In this document: positions 14,709 through 23,364 of the stretch, piece by piece
Layout of the letters: each line of letters begins with the position of its first letter
Position numbering within the stretch: position 1 is the first letter of the stretch
Assembly (NCBI GenBank): GCA_017469355.1
Contig: JAFUGM010000018.1
Coordinates: 1-34,085, forward strand
Source of the DNA: Solobacterium sp.
GTDB taxonomy: Bacteria; Bacillota_I; Bacilli_A; Erysipelotrichales; Erysipelotrichaceae
Direction of reading: 5' to 3'
Length of the DNA: 34,085 bases
The notes under the pieces: model-generated
The model's database searches: none
Seen by the model: the letters and a program-made list of their open reading frames with translations, nothing else
What the model was told of the DNA's origin: nothing
Translations under genes and position numbers: made by a program

Positions 14709-16637
14709 ATGGCAGTAACTCAGGCTTATGAAGACAACAGTATTCAGATTTTAAAAGGACTGGATCCGGTACGGAAGCGCCCGGGTATGTATATCGGTTC
14801 TACCGACAGTCATGGCCTTCATCATCTGATCTGGGAGATCGTAGACAATTCCGTTGATGAAGCGCTGAATGGCTTTGGAAAGAAGATTACGATCAGTTTG
14901 AATGAAGACGGTTCCTGTACCGTAGAGGATGAGGGCCGTGGTATGCCGATTGGCCAACATGCCAGCGGAAAGAATACGCTGGAAGTAATCTTTACCGTAC
15001 TTCATGCGGGAGGAAAATTCACCAGTGAAGGCGGATATAAGACCGCCGGCGGTCTTCATGGTGTCGGCGCTTCGGTCGTAAATGCGCTGTCCGAATGGCT
15101 CGTCGCTGAAGTTGCCCATGATGGGAAACTGGTGCGCATGCGGTTTGACCACGGCGATAAGAAGGTCGGGAAACTGGAAGAGCTCGGAAAGACGAATCGG
15201 AGCGGCTCCAAAGTTACATTCAAACCCGATCCCAAGATCTTCTCTACCGTGGATTTTAAATTTGATCTGGTATGCGAGCGGGCAAGGGAAGAAGCGTTTC
15301 TTTTGTCTGGGATTTCCATTACCGTCAAGGATCTGCGGGGAAAGAAAGCCCAGTCGGAAACCTTCTGTTATGAAGATGGCCTGACCGCGTTCCTGGATTA
15401 CCTTCATGAAGATCGCAACGTGCTGATGAAGCCGGTGAAATTTGAAGGGAATTCCAACGGAATTAAGGTACAGTGTGCCTTCCAGTATACGGATGACTAT
15501 TCAGAAAACACCTACAGTTTCGCTAACCTTGTCCGTACAGGAGATGGCGGATCCCATGAAGTGGGCTATAAGACCGCATTTACCAAAGCCGTAAATGATT
15601 ATGCAAGAAAATACGGGCTGTTAAAGGAAAAGGATAAGAACCTGGAAGGCTCGGATGTACGTGAAGGTCTGACCAGTATTATTACCGTTGAAGTTCCCGA
15701 GGAGCTCCTTCAGTTCGAAGGACAGACCAAGGGAAAGCTTGGAACCCCGCAGGCAAAGCCGGCGGTGGATTCTGTGGTCAGTGAGAAACTGACCTACTGG
15801 CTGGAAGAAAACCGTGAACTTTCTGATTCGCTTGTCCGCAAGATGATGAAGGCAAGCATTGCCCGGGAAGCTGCCCGTAAGGCAAGGGAAGAAGCCCGGA
15901 AGGGGAAGAAGACATCCAAGGGAGAAAAGCTGCTTTCTGGGAAACTTGCCCCCGCAAACTCCCGTGACAGTTCAATCAAAGAACTGTTTCTGGTAGAGGG
16001 TGATTCCGCCGGCGGCAGTGCCAAGCAGGGAAGGGATTCCCGTTTTCAGGCAATCCTTCCGCTGCGTGGTAAAGTGCTGAATACCGAAAAATGCACGATG
16101 TCCGACATTGAAAAGAATCTTGAGCTGAACACACTGATTCATGCGATTGACGCAGGCGTGGGGCCTGGTTTTGACTGGCAGGAATCCAACTATAACAAGA
16201 TCATTATCATGACCGATGCGGATGATGACGGATCGCATATTCAGATTCTGTTACTGACGTTCTTCTACCGCTATATGCGTCAATTGATTGAACATGGCAT
16301 GGTATATATTGCCTTACCGCCGCTGTACAAAGTGACCAAGGGAAAAAACAGCCAGTACTGCTATACCGATGAGGAACTCGACGCGCTGCGCAAGAAGCTT
16401 GGGAAAGTGGAAATTCAGCGCTACAAGGGTTTGGGTGAAATGAATGCGACACAGCTTTGGGAAACCACCATGGACCCGGCTTCCAGATCCTTGATTCGGG
16501 TTGGAATCAACGATGGAGTATTAGCGGAAAAGCGTGTCTCTGTTCTGATGGGTGAAAAGGCAGAACCGAGAAAACGCTGGATTGAGGACAACATCTCCTT
16601 TACCCTGGAAGATTCCTTTAAAGTGGAGGAGGCGTAG
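14709..16637 (+). CDS. parE: DNA topoisomerase IV subunit B
   Basis: ParE is the ATPase subunit of topoisomerase IV, which decatenates daughter chromosomes. The 642-residue protein begins with the GHKL ATPase domain: RPGMYIGS, WEIVDNSVDEA with the catalytic glutamate, DEGRGMP and GGLHGVGASVVNALS. The transducer domain follows. The TOPRIM domain has EGDSAGGSA near residue 428 and TDADDDGSH near 500, and RYKGLGEMN lies close to the end. Assignment as ParE, not GyrB, rests on the immediate downstream parC and the compact length without insertions. CGAGG at 14699-14703 precedes the ATG. Only two bases separate it from parC. Confidence 0.93.
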   Translation: MAVTQAYEDNSIQILKGLDPVRKRPGMYIGSTDSHGLHHLIWEIVDNSVDEALNGFGKKITISLNEDGSCTVEDEGRGMPIGQHASGKNTLEVIFTVLHAGGKFTSEGGYKTAGGLHGVGASVVNALSEWLVAEVAHDGKLVRMRFDHGDKKVGKLEELGKTNRSGSKVTFKPDPKIFSTVDFKFDLVCERAREEAFLLSGISITVKDLRGKKAQSETFCYEDGLTAFLDYLHEDRNVLMKPVKFEGNSNGIKVQCAFQYTDDYSENTYSFANLVRTGDGGSHEVGYKTAFTKAVNDYARKYGLLKEKDKNLEGSDVREGLTSIITVEVPEELLQFEGQTKGKLGTPQAKPAVDSVVSEKLTYWLEENRELSDSLVRKMMKASIAREAARKAREEARKGKKTSKGEKLLSGKLAPANSRDSSIKELFLVEGDSAGGSAKQGRDSRFQAILPLRGKVLNTEKCTMSDIEKNLELNTLIHAIDAGVGPGFDWQESNYNKIIIMTDADDDGSHIQILLLTFFYRYMRQLIEHGMVYIALPPLYKVTKGKNSQYCYTDEELDALRKKLGKVEIQRYKGLGEMNATQLWETTMDPASRSLIRVGINDGVLAEKRVSVLMGEKAEPRKRWIEDNISFTLEDSFKVEEA

Positions 16638-16639
16638 TT

Positions 16640-19153
16640 ATGGCAAAGAAGAAAGAATTTGTCGATCAGACAAACTACATTTCTTCCTTACTGGAAGATA
16701 TCATGGGAGACCGGTTTGGCCGCTATGCCAAATATGTCATTCAGGAACGTGCACTTCCTGACGCCAGAGATGGTCTGAAACCTGTTCAGCGCCGCATTCT
16801 CTATGCGATGTATCATGATGGGAATACCTGGGACCATGCCTACCGGAAATCTGCTAAGACCGTAGGTCTTGTCATCGGTAACTATCATCCCCACGGGGAT
16901 TCCTCGGTATATGACGCCATGGTTCGTATGTCCCAGGACTGGAAGGTGCGCCTTCCGTTAATTGATATGCACGGAAACAACGGCTCGATCGATGACGATC
17001 CGGCCGCGGCGATGCGATATACCGAAGTGCGTCTGGCCAAAGTGACCCAGGTCATGGAGGACGATCTCGACAAGGATACGGTTGAGATGGCACCGAACTT
17101 TGATGATACGGAAAATGAACCGACCGTACTGCCGGTTCCCTTTCCTGTCATGTTGGTAAATGGCGCAACCGGTATTGCGGCAGGATATGCGACAAATATG
17201 CCACCGCACAATCTCTCTGAATCTGTAGACGCTGCGATTTACCGGCTGAATAATCCTGACTGCACCCTGGAAGAAGTTATGGAATACCTCCCAGGGCCCG
17301 ATTTTCCCACGGGTGGAATTGTACAGGGTGCCGAGGGAATTCGTCAGGCATTTGAAACCGGACATGGACGGATTGTCATTCGAGGAAAGGCAGAAGTCGT
17401 TGAAGGCCGCTCCATCAATCAGATTGTGATTACGGAGGTCCCATATGAGGTGATCAAGTCCAACCTGGTCAAGCAGATGGATGACATTCGTCTTGGCAAG
17501 GATATTGATGGAATTCTTGATGTGAGAGATGAATCGGACCGCATGGGTCTCAAGATTGTCGCGGATATCCGTAAGGACAGCGATGCCAATATGATTCTGA
17601 ATTACTTTTACAAGAATACAGATCTTCAGATTTACTACAACTACAACAATGTCACGATCATAAACAAGCGTCCGGTTCAGGTTGGACTGCTTGGTCTGCT
17701 TGATGCGTTTGTGGAATTCCGCCGGGAAGTGGTTGGACGGCGTTCCCGGTATGAACTCGCAAAGATGGAAGCCCGCTGTCATGTGATTGAAGGTCTTATG
17801 AAGGCCGTTTCCATTCTGGATCAGGTGATTGCGGTAATCCGTGCCTCCAAGGATAAGGGAGACGCCAAACGCAATTTGATGCAGGAATTCGGGTTTGACG
17901 ATCCACAGGCAGAAGCGATTGTCACACTGCGTCTGTATCGTTTGACCAATACCGACATTACCCAGCTGCGGGCGGAGTTTGCGGAACTCGCCAACCGGAT
18001 TGAAGAAACCCGGGCAATTCTCGATAATCCCAATGTCATGAATCACGTCATCACAAAGGAACTCAAGGCTATCAAGGAAGAGTATGGCGATGAACGCCGC
18101 ACGAAACTGGAAGATGAAGTTTCCGAACTGGTGATTGACCGTACCAGCATGGTAGCCAATGAACGGGTGGTTGTTACGGTGAGCCGGGATGGCTATCTGA
18201 AACGTGTCAGTATGCGTTCCTATCAGGCAAGCGAAGGCACTCCGACTGGATTAAAGGCGGGGGATGAGCTGATCGGTACGCTGGAGTGCGATACGCTTGA
18301 TACACTGCTGTTATTTACTTCCCACGGCAACTATGCCTACCTTCCGGTATGGCAGTGTGATGAGGGAAAGTGGAAGGAAATCGGTTCCCATCTGAATAAG
18401 ACGGTTCGCATCGAAGGGGATGACAAGATCCGCAACGCGATTCTTGTGAAGAACTTCGATACCTGGGCCTGGGTCATTACCTTCTCTTCTGCCGGGCAGA
18501 TCAAAAAGACCCGCATCAAGGACTTTGTCGTACAGCGGAATAACCGCGTCATGCCGGCGATGTCCATGAAGAAGGGGGATGAACTGTTACGGGCGTTCCT
18601 TGTCTATCATGACGATCAGGTGATGGTTGTGAGCCGGGATGGCTTTGCGAACCGTTATTCCACGGATCAGATTCCAACCATGGGCGTAAAAACCCGTGGA
18701 GTTAAGGCTCAGAATTACGGAAAGGGTGATGGACCTGCCTATGCCTGTGCATTGAGCGCAGAAGATCAGACCGTATTGTTTACGACGACAAACGGAATGA
18801 TGAAGCGGGTGAAACTGGAAGAAATTCCGGAAAACAACCGTCCGGCCAAGGGAAATCTGATCTGTAAACGAATCAAGTCCAATCCGAGTGTCCTCTCTGG
18901 GGTCGATCCGATCTCTGCCGGAGATACCCTGGAGTTCTATGATCCGGAACTGCAGACTCTGCGGGCGGCGGAAGTACCGCTGAAGTCCGTTGCGAATACG
19001 TTCTCTGCACCGTTAGTTCTTAAACCGGGATGGTATCGTAAGAAAGGTATCAGTGAATGCCGCATCATTGATGTCCCGGAAGGATATGAAGATGAGGCAC
19101 ATCATGATGTGGAGACAGTTTCCCTGTTTGATGATGAGGGGGCAGACGCATGA
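16640..19153 (+). CDS. parC: DNA topoisomerase IV subunit A
   Basis: ParC is the cleavage subunit of topoisomerase IV. The 837 residues comprise the winged-helix/tower core with LPDARDGLKPVQRRILYAM, the quinolone-determining region HPHGDSSVYDAMV (83-95), and catalytic tyrosine Y127 in AMRYTEVRL. A C-terminal beta-pinwheel follows, with repeated segments around VVTVSRDGYLKRVS, VMVVSRDGFANRYS and VLFTTTNGMMKRVK. Serine S88 and acidic D92 at the classic resistance positions are the sensitive-type residues. GGAGGAGG at 16625-16632 stands seven bases before the ATG. It forms a two-gene unit with parE and overlaps yqeH by the four bases ATGA. Confidence 0.94.
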   Translation: MAKKKEFVDQTNYISSLLEDIMGDRFGRYAKYVIQERALPDARDGLKPVQRRILYAMYHDGNTWDHAYRKSAKTVGLVIGNYHPHGDSSVYDAMVRMSQDWKVRLPLIDMHGNNGSIDDDPAAAMRYTEVRLAKVTQVMEDDLDKDTVEMAPNFDDTENEPTVLPVPFPVMLVNGATGIAAGYATNMPPHNLSESVDAAIYRLNNPDCTLEEVMEYLPGPDFPTGGIVQGAEGIRQAFETGHGRIVIRGKAEVVEGRSINQIVITEVPYEVIKSNLVKQMDDIRLGKDIDGILDVRDESDRMGLKIVADIRKDSDANMILNYFYKNTDLQIYYNYNNVTIINKRPVQVGLLGLLDAFVEFRREVVGRRSRYELAKMEARCHVIEGLMKAVSILDQVIAVIRASKDKGDAKRNLMQEFGFDDPQAEAIVTLRLYRLTNTDITQLRAEFAELANRIEETRAILDNPNVMNHVITKELKAIKEEYGDERRTKLEDEVSELVIDRTSMVANERVVVTVSRDGYLKRVSMRSYQASEGTPTGLKAGDELIGTLECDTLDTLLLFTSHGNYAYLPVWQCDEGKWKEIGSHLNKTVRIEGDDKIRNAILVKNFDTWAWVITFSSAGQIKKTRIKDFVVQRNNRVMPAMSMKKGDELLRAFLVYHDDQVMVVSRDGFANRYSTDQIPTMGVKTRGVKAQNYGKGDGPAYACALSAEDQTVLFTTTNGMMKRVKLEEIPENNRPAKGNLICKRIKSNPSVLSGVDPISAGDTLEFYDPELQTLRAAEVPLKSVANTFSAPLVLKPGWYRKKGISECRIIDVPEGYEDEAHHDVETVSLFDDEGADA

Positions 19154-20199
19154 GTACGTGCAGAGGCTGCGGGGCAATCCTGCAGACAACAAACCCCAAT
19201 GCGGCAGGCTATACCCCCAAGGAGGGAAGTGCATATTGTAAACGATGCTTCCGGTTGATTCACTATGATGATCTTACGGTATCCATGAAGACCGGCATTG
19301 ATCCTGATCAGGTGCTTGATGGGATTGCACAGCTGAATGCGGCTGTATTGTATGTCACAGATCTCTTTGATTTTGAATCGGGAATGATTCCGGGTCTTTC
19401 AAGGAAGATCGGTGATCGCGATATCATTCTTGCCTGCACCAAGCGGGATCTTCTTCCTGAAACAGTATCGCATGATAAGATTGCCCGGTTTGTATTTGGA
19501 CGGCTCAAGGAATACGGCATTCATGTGAAGGCGCTTCATCTTGTCTCAGGAACGTCAAAGGAAGGCGTCGACGAGCTCCGGGAAGCCCTGCATGAACTTG
19601 CCAAAGAGCGTCCGATTGTCGTGATGGGGCGGGCAAACTCAGGAAAGAGCACATTGTTAAATGCGTTGGCAAACCAGGCGGTATTGACCAGTTCCCGGTA
19701 TCCGGGGACGACGCTTGAATTCAATGAGCTGGAGATCGATGGATTGAAGTTTGTCGATACTCCAGGTATTGAAGTCCAGCATTCCATGATCATGAAGGTG
19801 GCAGAGCGGGAACTGAAAACCATTCTTCCTTCCTCGACCATAAAGCCAACAGTCTTCCAGATTCATGAAGATCAAAGTTATGCGGTTGGGGGCCTGACAA
19901 GAGTGGATGTTCGATGTGAAGGAAAGGGGACAGTGACCTGGTATATCAGCGATCGTCTCTACCTCCATCGCTCCAAAGCGGAAACAGCGGATGACTTGTG
20001 GAAAAAACAGTATGGGAAGCTTCTCGTTCCGGTTCCGGAAACCAATCGGACGATAACCCGTACCTATAAACGAAACGAAGAGAAAACGGATGTGGTGGTC
20101 GACGGGCTTGGCTGGTGCTGCCTGAGCGGCGACATCACAACCATACGGGTCACGACACCCGAAGATGTGAATGTAACATTCAGAAAGGCGATGTTGTAA
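19150..20199 (+). CDS. yqeH: Ribosome biogenesis GTPase YqeH (circularly permuted)
   Basis: YqeH assists assembly of the 30S subunit. The 349-residue protein starts with a zinc finger (C4, C7, C30, C33 in CRGC and YCKRC). Its GTPase motifs are in permuted order: G4 TKRD (97-100), G5-like SGTS (133-136), G1 GRANSGKS (160-167), then G3 DTPG (203-206). The order G4-G5-G1-G3 is diagnostic of the circularly permuted YlqF/YqeH/YjeQ group, and the N-terminal zinc finger points to YqeH. GAGGGGG at 19136-19142 sets the start. It overlaps parC by four bases and yhbY by one base (TAATG). Confidence 0.95.
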   Translation: MSTCRGCGAILQTTNPNAAGYTPKEGSAYCKRCFRLIHYDDLTVSMKTGIDPDQVLDGIAQLNAAVLYVTDLFDFESGMIPGLSRKIGDRDIILACTKRDLLPETVSHDKIARFVFGRLKEYGIHVKALHLVSGTSKEGVDELREALHELAKERPIVVMGRANSGKSTLLNALANQAVLTSSRYPGTTLEFNELEIDGLKFVDTPGIEVQHSMIMKVAERELKTILPSSTIKPTVFQIHEDQSYAVGGLTRVDVRCEGKGTVTWYISDRLYLHRSKAETADDLWKKQYGKLLVPVPETNRTITRTYKRNEEKTDVVVDGLGWCCLSGDITTIRVTTPEDVNVTFRKAML

Positions 20200-20486
20200 T
20201 GCTTACAGGAAAACAGAAACGATATCTGCGCTCCCTTGCGGCAACGGAAAATGCGATGTTTCAGATTGGCAAGGACGCGTTGAGCGACAATCTGATTCGT
20301 ACCGTAGGGCAGTCGTTCAATACGCATGAACTGGTCAAGGTCAAAGTGCTGAAAACCTGCCCGGTGGATCCGAAGGAACTCGCGTTTGATCTTTCCATGA
20401 ATACCGGAAGTGAAATAGTTCAGATCATCGGTCATACGATCGTCCTTTATCGGCCACTGGATCATCCGGTCATATTACTGCCGTGA
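20199..20486 (+). CDS. yhbY: YhbY family CRM-domain RNA-binding protein
   Basis: The 95-residue protein is a single CRM domain that binds pre-50S ribosomal particles. It shows LTGKQKRYLRSLA at the start, FQIGKDALSDNLI in the middle, and a C-terminal IGHTIVLYRP strand; the GKxGL-type loop appears as IGKDAL. The start at 20199 is chosen because it matches the family's N-terminus; an open frame continues further upstream inside yqeH, but that would add residues the family lacks. It sits between yqeH and the nadD/yqeK gene, the usual Firmicutes position, and overlaps the next gene by four bases (GTGA). Confidence 0.93.
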   Translation: MLTGKQKRYLRSLAATENAMFQIGKDALSDNLIRTVGQSFNTHELVKVKVLKTCPVDPKELAFDLSMNTGSEIVQIIGHTIVLYRPLDHPVILLP

Positions 20487-21289
20487 GTACGCTGGTATTA
20501 CAGGCGCCCTTTGACCCGATTACCGCGGAAGAACTCGCCTATATCAGGGTTCGGCAGAAACAGCCTGGAGTTCATCGGATTCTGTTACAGGCAGAGCCAG
20601 AAGGCATCGCCTCATTACAGCGGCGTCATGAGTTTTTGAAACGGGCCGCAAAACCATATCGTCATATTGATGTAACTACCGATCAACAAAGCGCAGAACG
20701 TCTTCCCGAACAATTGATTCTCGGGGAAGCAGAAGTGCGCTCCGGTGTTTTCCGCAAGGGGGCCCCTGGCATCGTGCGGATGTTAGCGGAAGATGGGGAT
20801 TACTTTGAAACCATGGCTCAGGCATGTTGTAAGGAGTCACGCTTCAGGCACAGTCAGAGCGTTGCGGAAGTCTGTGCACTTCTTGCAAGAGCGCATCACA
20901 TGGATGAATCCCTTGCCTGGAAGGCAGGTATTCTTCATGATGTCACCAAGAAATGGAGTGCTGAAGAAGGACGGGCGCTGTTAGAGGTATATGAGCCGGA
21001 TGCGGTGGCATTTGCGGAGCCGGTATATCATAGTTTTACCTGTCCGATTGTGCTTCGTACCCAATGCGGAATCGTGAATCATAAGCTGCTTCATGCGATT
21101 GAAACCCATACCCTGGGAGATGGGAATGGGGATCTTGACCGGATTCTGTATATCGCCGATAAGATCGAACCGACACGCGGTTACGATACAACGCGCGAAA
21201 TGAACCTGGCATTGAAAGACCTGAAGGCGGCGTTTAAACTTGTATATGAAGAAGCAAGTGAATATCGAAAGAGGAAGAGTAATGGCTGA
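20483..21289 (+). CDS. yqeK: YqeK HD-domain hydrolase with a degenerate N-terminal NadD-like domain
   Basis: Residues about 108-268 form a YqeK HD domain, a family known to hydrolyse diadenosine tetraphosphate symmetrically: RHSQSVAEV with H123, GILHDVTKK with H152-D153, VYHSF with H183, IETHTLG, and ADKIEPTR with D226. The first 107 residues look like a collapsed nicotinate-nucleotide adenylyltransferase. APFDPITAEEL replaces the GxFDPxHxGHL signature, so both catalytic histidines are gone, and EVRSGVFRKGAPG resembles the SSTxIR end of NadD. Intact NadD is about 190 residues, so the middle is missing. The GTG start overlaps the yhbY stop. NAD synthesis must rely on a NadD elsewhere, if the organism makes it. 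Confidence 0.88.
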   Translation: MSTLVLQAPFDPITAEELAYIRVRQKQPGVHRILLQAEPEGIASLQRRHEFLKRAAKPYRHIDVTTDQQSAERLPEQLILGEAEVRSGVFRKGAPGIVRMLAEDGDYFETMAQACCKESRFRHSQSVAEVCALLARAHHMDESLAWKAGILHDVTKKWSAEEGRALLEVYEPDAVAFAEPVYHSFTCPIVLRTQCGIVNHKLLHAIETHTLGDGNGDLDRILYIADKIEPTRGYDTTREMNLALKDLKAAFKLVYEEASEYRKRKSNG

Positions 21290-21629
21290 ATTACTGGAAC
21301 TTACCGTTGATAAACTGACGGAAAAACTGGCAGAAGATATCCTGGTGATTGATATGAGTTCCGTCAATCCGTTTACGGATCACTTCGTGATTGCGACGGC
21401 GAGAAATCCTCGCCACGCCGCAAGCCTTGCGGATGAAGTGATTCAAACGGTGGAGAAGAACGGCTACTCCGTACGCACCCGGGAAGGGGCGGATGGAAGC
21501 ACATGGATTCTCGTAGATCTCAATGACGTGATTGTTCATATCTTTACTGAAGACGCAAGATCCACCTATAAACTGGAAAACCTCTGGGGTGATCTGCCGA
21601 TCACACGTCCGGAATCCAACAATGCCTGA
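21282..21629 (+). CDS. rsfS: Ribosomal silencing factor RsfS
   Basis: RsfS binds uL14 on the 50S subunit and blocks subunit joining during starvation. The 115 residues match the family throughout: AEDILVIDMSSVNPFTDHFVIATARNPRHAASLADEV in sequence, then GADGSTWILVDLNDVIVHIFTEDAR and YKLENLWGD. The start is the ATG at 21282, supported by GAGGA six bases upstream; a longer in-frame version would run back into yqeK. It overlaps yqeK by eight bases. The yqeK-rsfS pairing is conserved in Firmicutes. Confidence 0.95.
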   Translation: MAELLELTVDKLTEKLAEDILVIDMSSVNPFTDHFVIATARNPRHAASLADEVIQTVEKNGYSVRTREGADGSTWILVDLNDVIVHIFTEDARSTYKLENLWGDLPITRPESNNA

Positions 21630-21647
21630 ACATATGGAGGAATGATT

Positions 21648-22058
21648 ATGAAACGGCTGGAGCGAGAAGACAAAAACAGTATTGCCTACACCTACACCGA
21701 AACAAACCTGACAAAGGAAGAAATGCTGGGATATATCATCGATATTCTTAATGACGATGATATTACCCCAAACGGAATACTTCTTGTGGCACCGTTTGAC
21801 AATGAGACCGATTGGCCAGGAAATGTATTTGAGATTCCTGCTGTTCCTAAGAAAGAAGATTTCGTGGAAACCTATAAGGACGCCGCATTATCCGGAGTCA
21901 CCGCAGTCATGGAATACCATGGCCAGCAGCTGATGCTGACATATCGTCCTGCGGTTGGAACACTTACGGTGATTCTTCCGGAAGAATTCAAGGATACGAT
22001 TACCGATGTCGAACGCAATGTCATTCCGGATGCGATTGACGGTGTTCCTGAAGCTTAA
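21648..22058 (+). CDS. Hypothetical protein downstream of rsfS
   Basis: I do not recognise this 136-residue acidic cytosolic protein. It has no signal peptide or membrane segment. It begins MKRLEREDKNSIAYTYTETN and contains the hydrophobic stretches GYIIDILND, NGILLVAPF and GTLTVILPEEF, suggesting a small alpha/beta fold. The ATG at 21648 is preferred over that at 21642 because GGAGG (21636-21640) is seven bases from the first but only one from the second. It is the last gene of the housekeeping run, 18 bases after rsfS, and is followed by a terminator. Confidence 0.75.
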   Translation: MKRLEREDKNSIAYTYTETNLTKEEMLGYIIDILNDDDITPNGILLVAPFDNETDWPGNVFEIPAVPKKEDFVETYKDAALSGVTAVMEYHGQQLMLTYRPAVGTLTVILPEEFKDTITDVERNVIPDAIDGVPEA

Positions 22059-22070
22059 ATCATCAAATAC

Positions 22071-22097
22071 AGGGGTCTTGTCTAAGGCCCTTTTTTA
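22071..22097 (+). terminator. Intrinsic terminator after the rsfS cluster
   Basis: AGGG(G)TCTT pairs with AAGGCCCT across a GTCT loop and is followed by TTTTTT. It closes the parE-to-rsfS run. The 116 bases from here to the AraC gene hold a TGTCAG/CTGACA hairpin and no recognisable gene. Confidence 0.8.
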
Positions 22098-22213
22098 CTA
22101 TGGGACAGAAGAAAGCGAAACGCCTATTAACATAAGCGCCCGATGTGGTAAGACGTGGTTTTGTCAGCTTCGCCTGACACGATCATTCTGAAGCGTTTAT
22201 ATAAGCTTTTTTC

Positions 22214-23230
22214 TTATACAGTTTTTGTTTCCTGCTGTTTATGCCGGTATTCTTTTGGCGTGCATCCATATGCATTGAAAAATTTTCGATAGAAAAAATT
22301 CATATTTTCGTAGCCAGCTTCATGAGCGACTTCGACAATTGTCAGTTTTGTGTTTTTCAGAAGTGAGGTAGCGTAATAAAGCTTCTGCTTCTGTACAAGG
22401 TCTTTAAAAGTTATATTCAGCTTCTGCTTGATTAAGGTAGACAGATATGTGGGGTTCAGATTAAAGTGATCAGCTGTTTCTGAGAGTGTACATGTTTTGA
22501 AATGATCTTCTATATAGATAAGTACAGATGAAATGGAAGTGGTGTTCATTTTTCTGTCCCGTATTTCGTTATACTTTGAATAACAGAGAATTAGTTCGCA
22601 TAGAACGAGATTGAATAAACTGTTGGCTATATCATTTGAACAGTAGGACGGTTCGATCAGCTCACAGACCAGTTCATTCATGAAAGCAGAGAAACGACGG
22701 CTGTTTTCAGAATGAAAAAAGATATAATTCCGATGGTCTTTTTCCTCACTGATTGCGTTAATAAAGAATTCAGTGATGATACTGTCATGAGAGAGTCTTG
22801 AGAAAAATGAACTATTGAGATATTCCGGCTGGATCATAATGCTGTACAGAATATCTTCTTCCCGCAGGAAACTGATTTCATGAGGTGTGTCTTTGTCAAT
22901 CAAAACACATTGACCTTGTTTCATTCTGTATTCTCTGCCATTAATCGTCTGGACGCAGTTGCCGGAATACATATAGTTAAGCTCAATCCAGTCGTGAACA
23001 TGGTATGGTGTCACGCAGAAACGTGAATTCTTTTTGAAATACATGGTGGCGGATTCGTTTCTATGAGGATCATTTTTGACATTATTCAAAATATAAACAC
23101 TGCCGACAACGGGATTATCTGATTCCCGTTTTTCCAAAGTGTCAAAGAACGTGTTTCTTCCTTCTGCTTTGTATTTCTTCTCACTTTCTGTGACATGAAA
23201 AAGGTAATCATTTAATTGCTGTGGTGTCAT
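22214..23230 (-). CDS. AraC family transcriptional regulator
   Basis: The 338-residue regulator has an N-terminal cupin-like sensing domain (VTPYHVHDWIELNYMYSG, GQCVLIDKDTPHEISF) and a C-terminal AraC DNA-binding domain with two helix-turn-helix units: TLSETADHFNLNPTYLSTLIK, then TIVEVAHEAGYENMNFFYRKF ending in GCTPKEYR. HVHDWIEL places it with sugar-sensing AraC regulators of Firmicutes. GGAG precedes the ATG on the minus strand. It faces away from the PTS/glycosidase operon across a 134-base region and very probably controls it. Its DNA is clearly AT-richer than the housekeeping genes next to it. Confidence 0.93.
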   Translation of the reverse strand: MTPQQLNDYLFHVTESEKKYKAEGRNTFFDTLEKRESDNPVVGSVYILNNVKNDPHRNESATMYFKKNSRFCVTPYHVHDWIELNYMYSGNCVQTINGREYRMKQGQCVLIDKDTPHEISFLREEDILYSIMIQPEYLNSSFFSRLSHDSIITEFFINAISEEKDHRNYIFFHSENSRRFSAFMNELVCELIEPSYCSNDIANSLFNLVLCELILCYSKYNEIRDRKMNTTSISSVLIYIEDHFKTCTLSETADHFNLNPTYLSTLIKQKLNITFKDLVQKQKLYYATSLLKNTKLTIVEVAHEAGYENMNFFYRKFFNAYGCTPKEYRHKQQETKTV

Positions 23231-23279
23231 GTATCTCTCCTGATTTGTATGTACTTATATATTACAAGACACCTGAAAA

Positions 23280-23310
23280 AATGACATAAAATCAAAAAAC
23301 TATGGTCATT
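23280..23310. promoter_or_regulatory. Inverted repeat between araC-like gene and PTS operon
   Basis: AATGAC (23280-23285) and GTCATT (23305-23310) are perfect inverted arms 19 bases apart, and the right arm touches the candidate -35 of the PTS operon. It is a plausible operator for the divergent AraC protein, although AraC sites are often direct repeats. Confidence 0.35.
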
Positions 23311-23337
23311 CATGTGGTTTTTCCTGGCGACTATACT
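23309..23337 (+). promoter_or_regulatory. Candidate promoter of the PTS/glycosidase operon
   Basis: TATACT (23332-23337) follows TTCATG (23309-23314) at a 17-base spacing, 27 bases before the EIIBC start. The weak -35 suits activator dependence. No clear CcpA cre box was recognised. Confidence 0.4.
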
Positions 23338-23364
23338 CAAATCGTAATCAGGGAGGACAAACGG

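Noticed and set aside
16958-18046. 362-codon open frame on the minus strand
   Set aside because: It is antisense to parC, shows no domain pattern and no ribosome site.
22137-22172. TGTCAG/CTGACA hairpin as a terminator for the AraC gene
   Set aside because: Neither strand has a T-run directly after the stem, so it is not a convincing intrinsic terminator.
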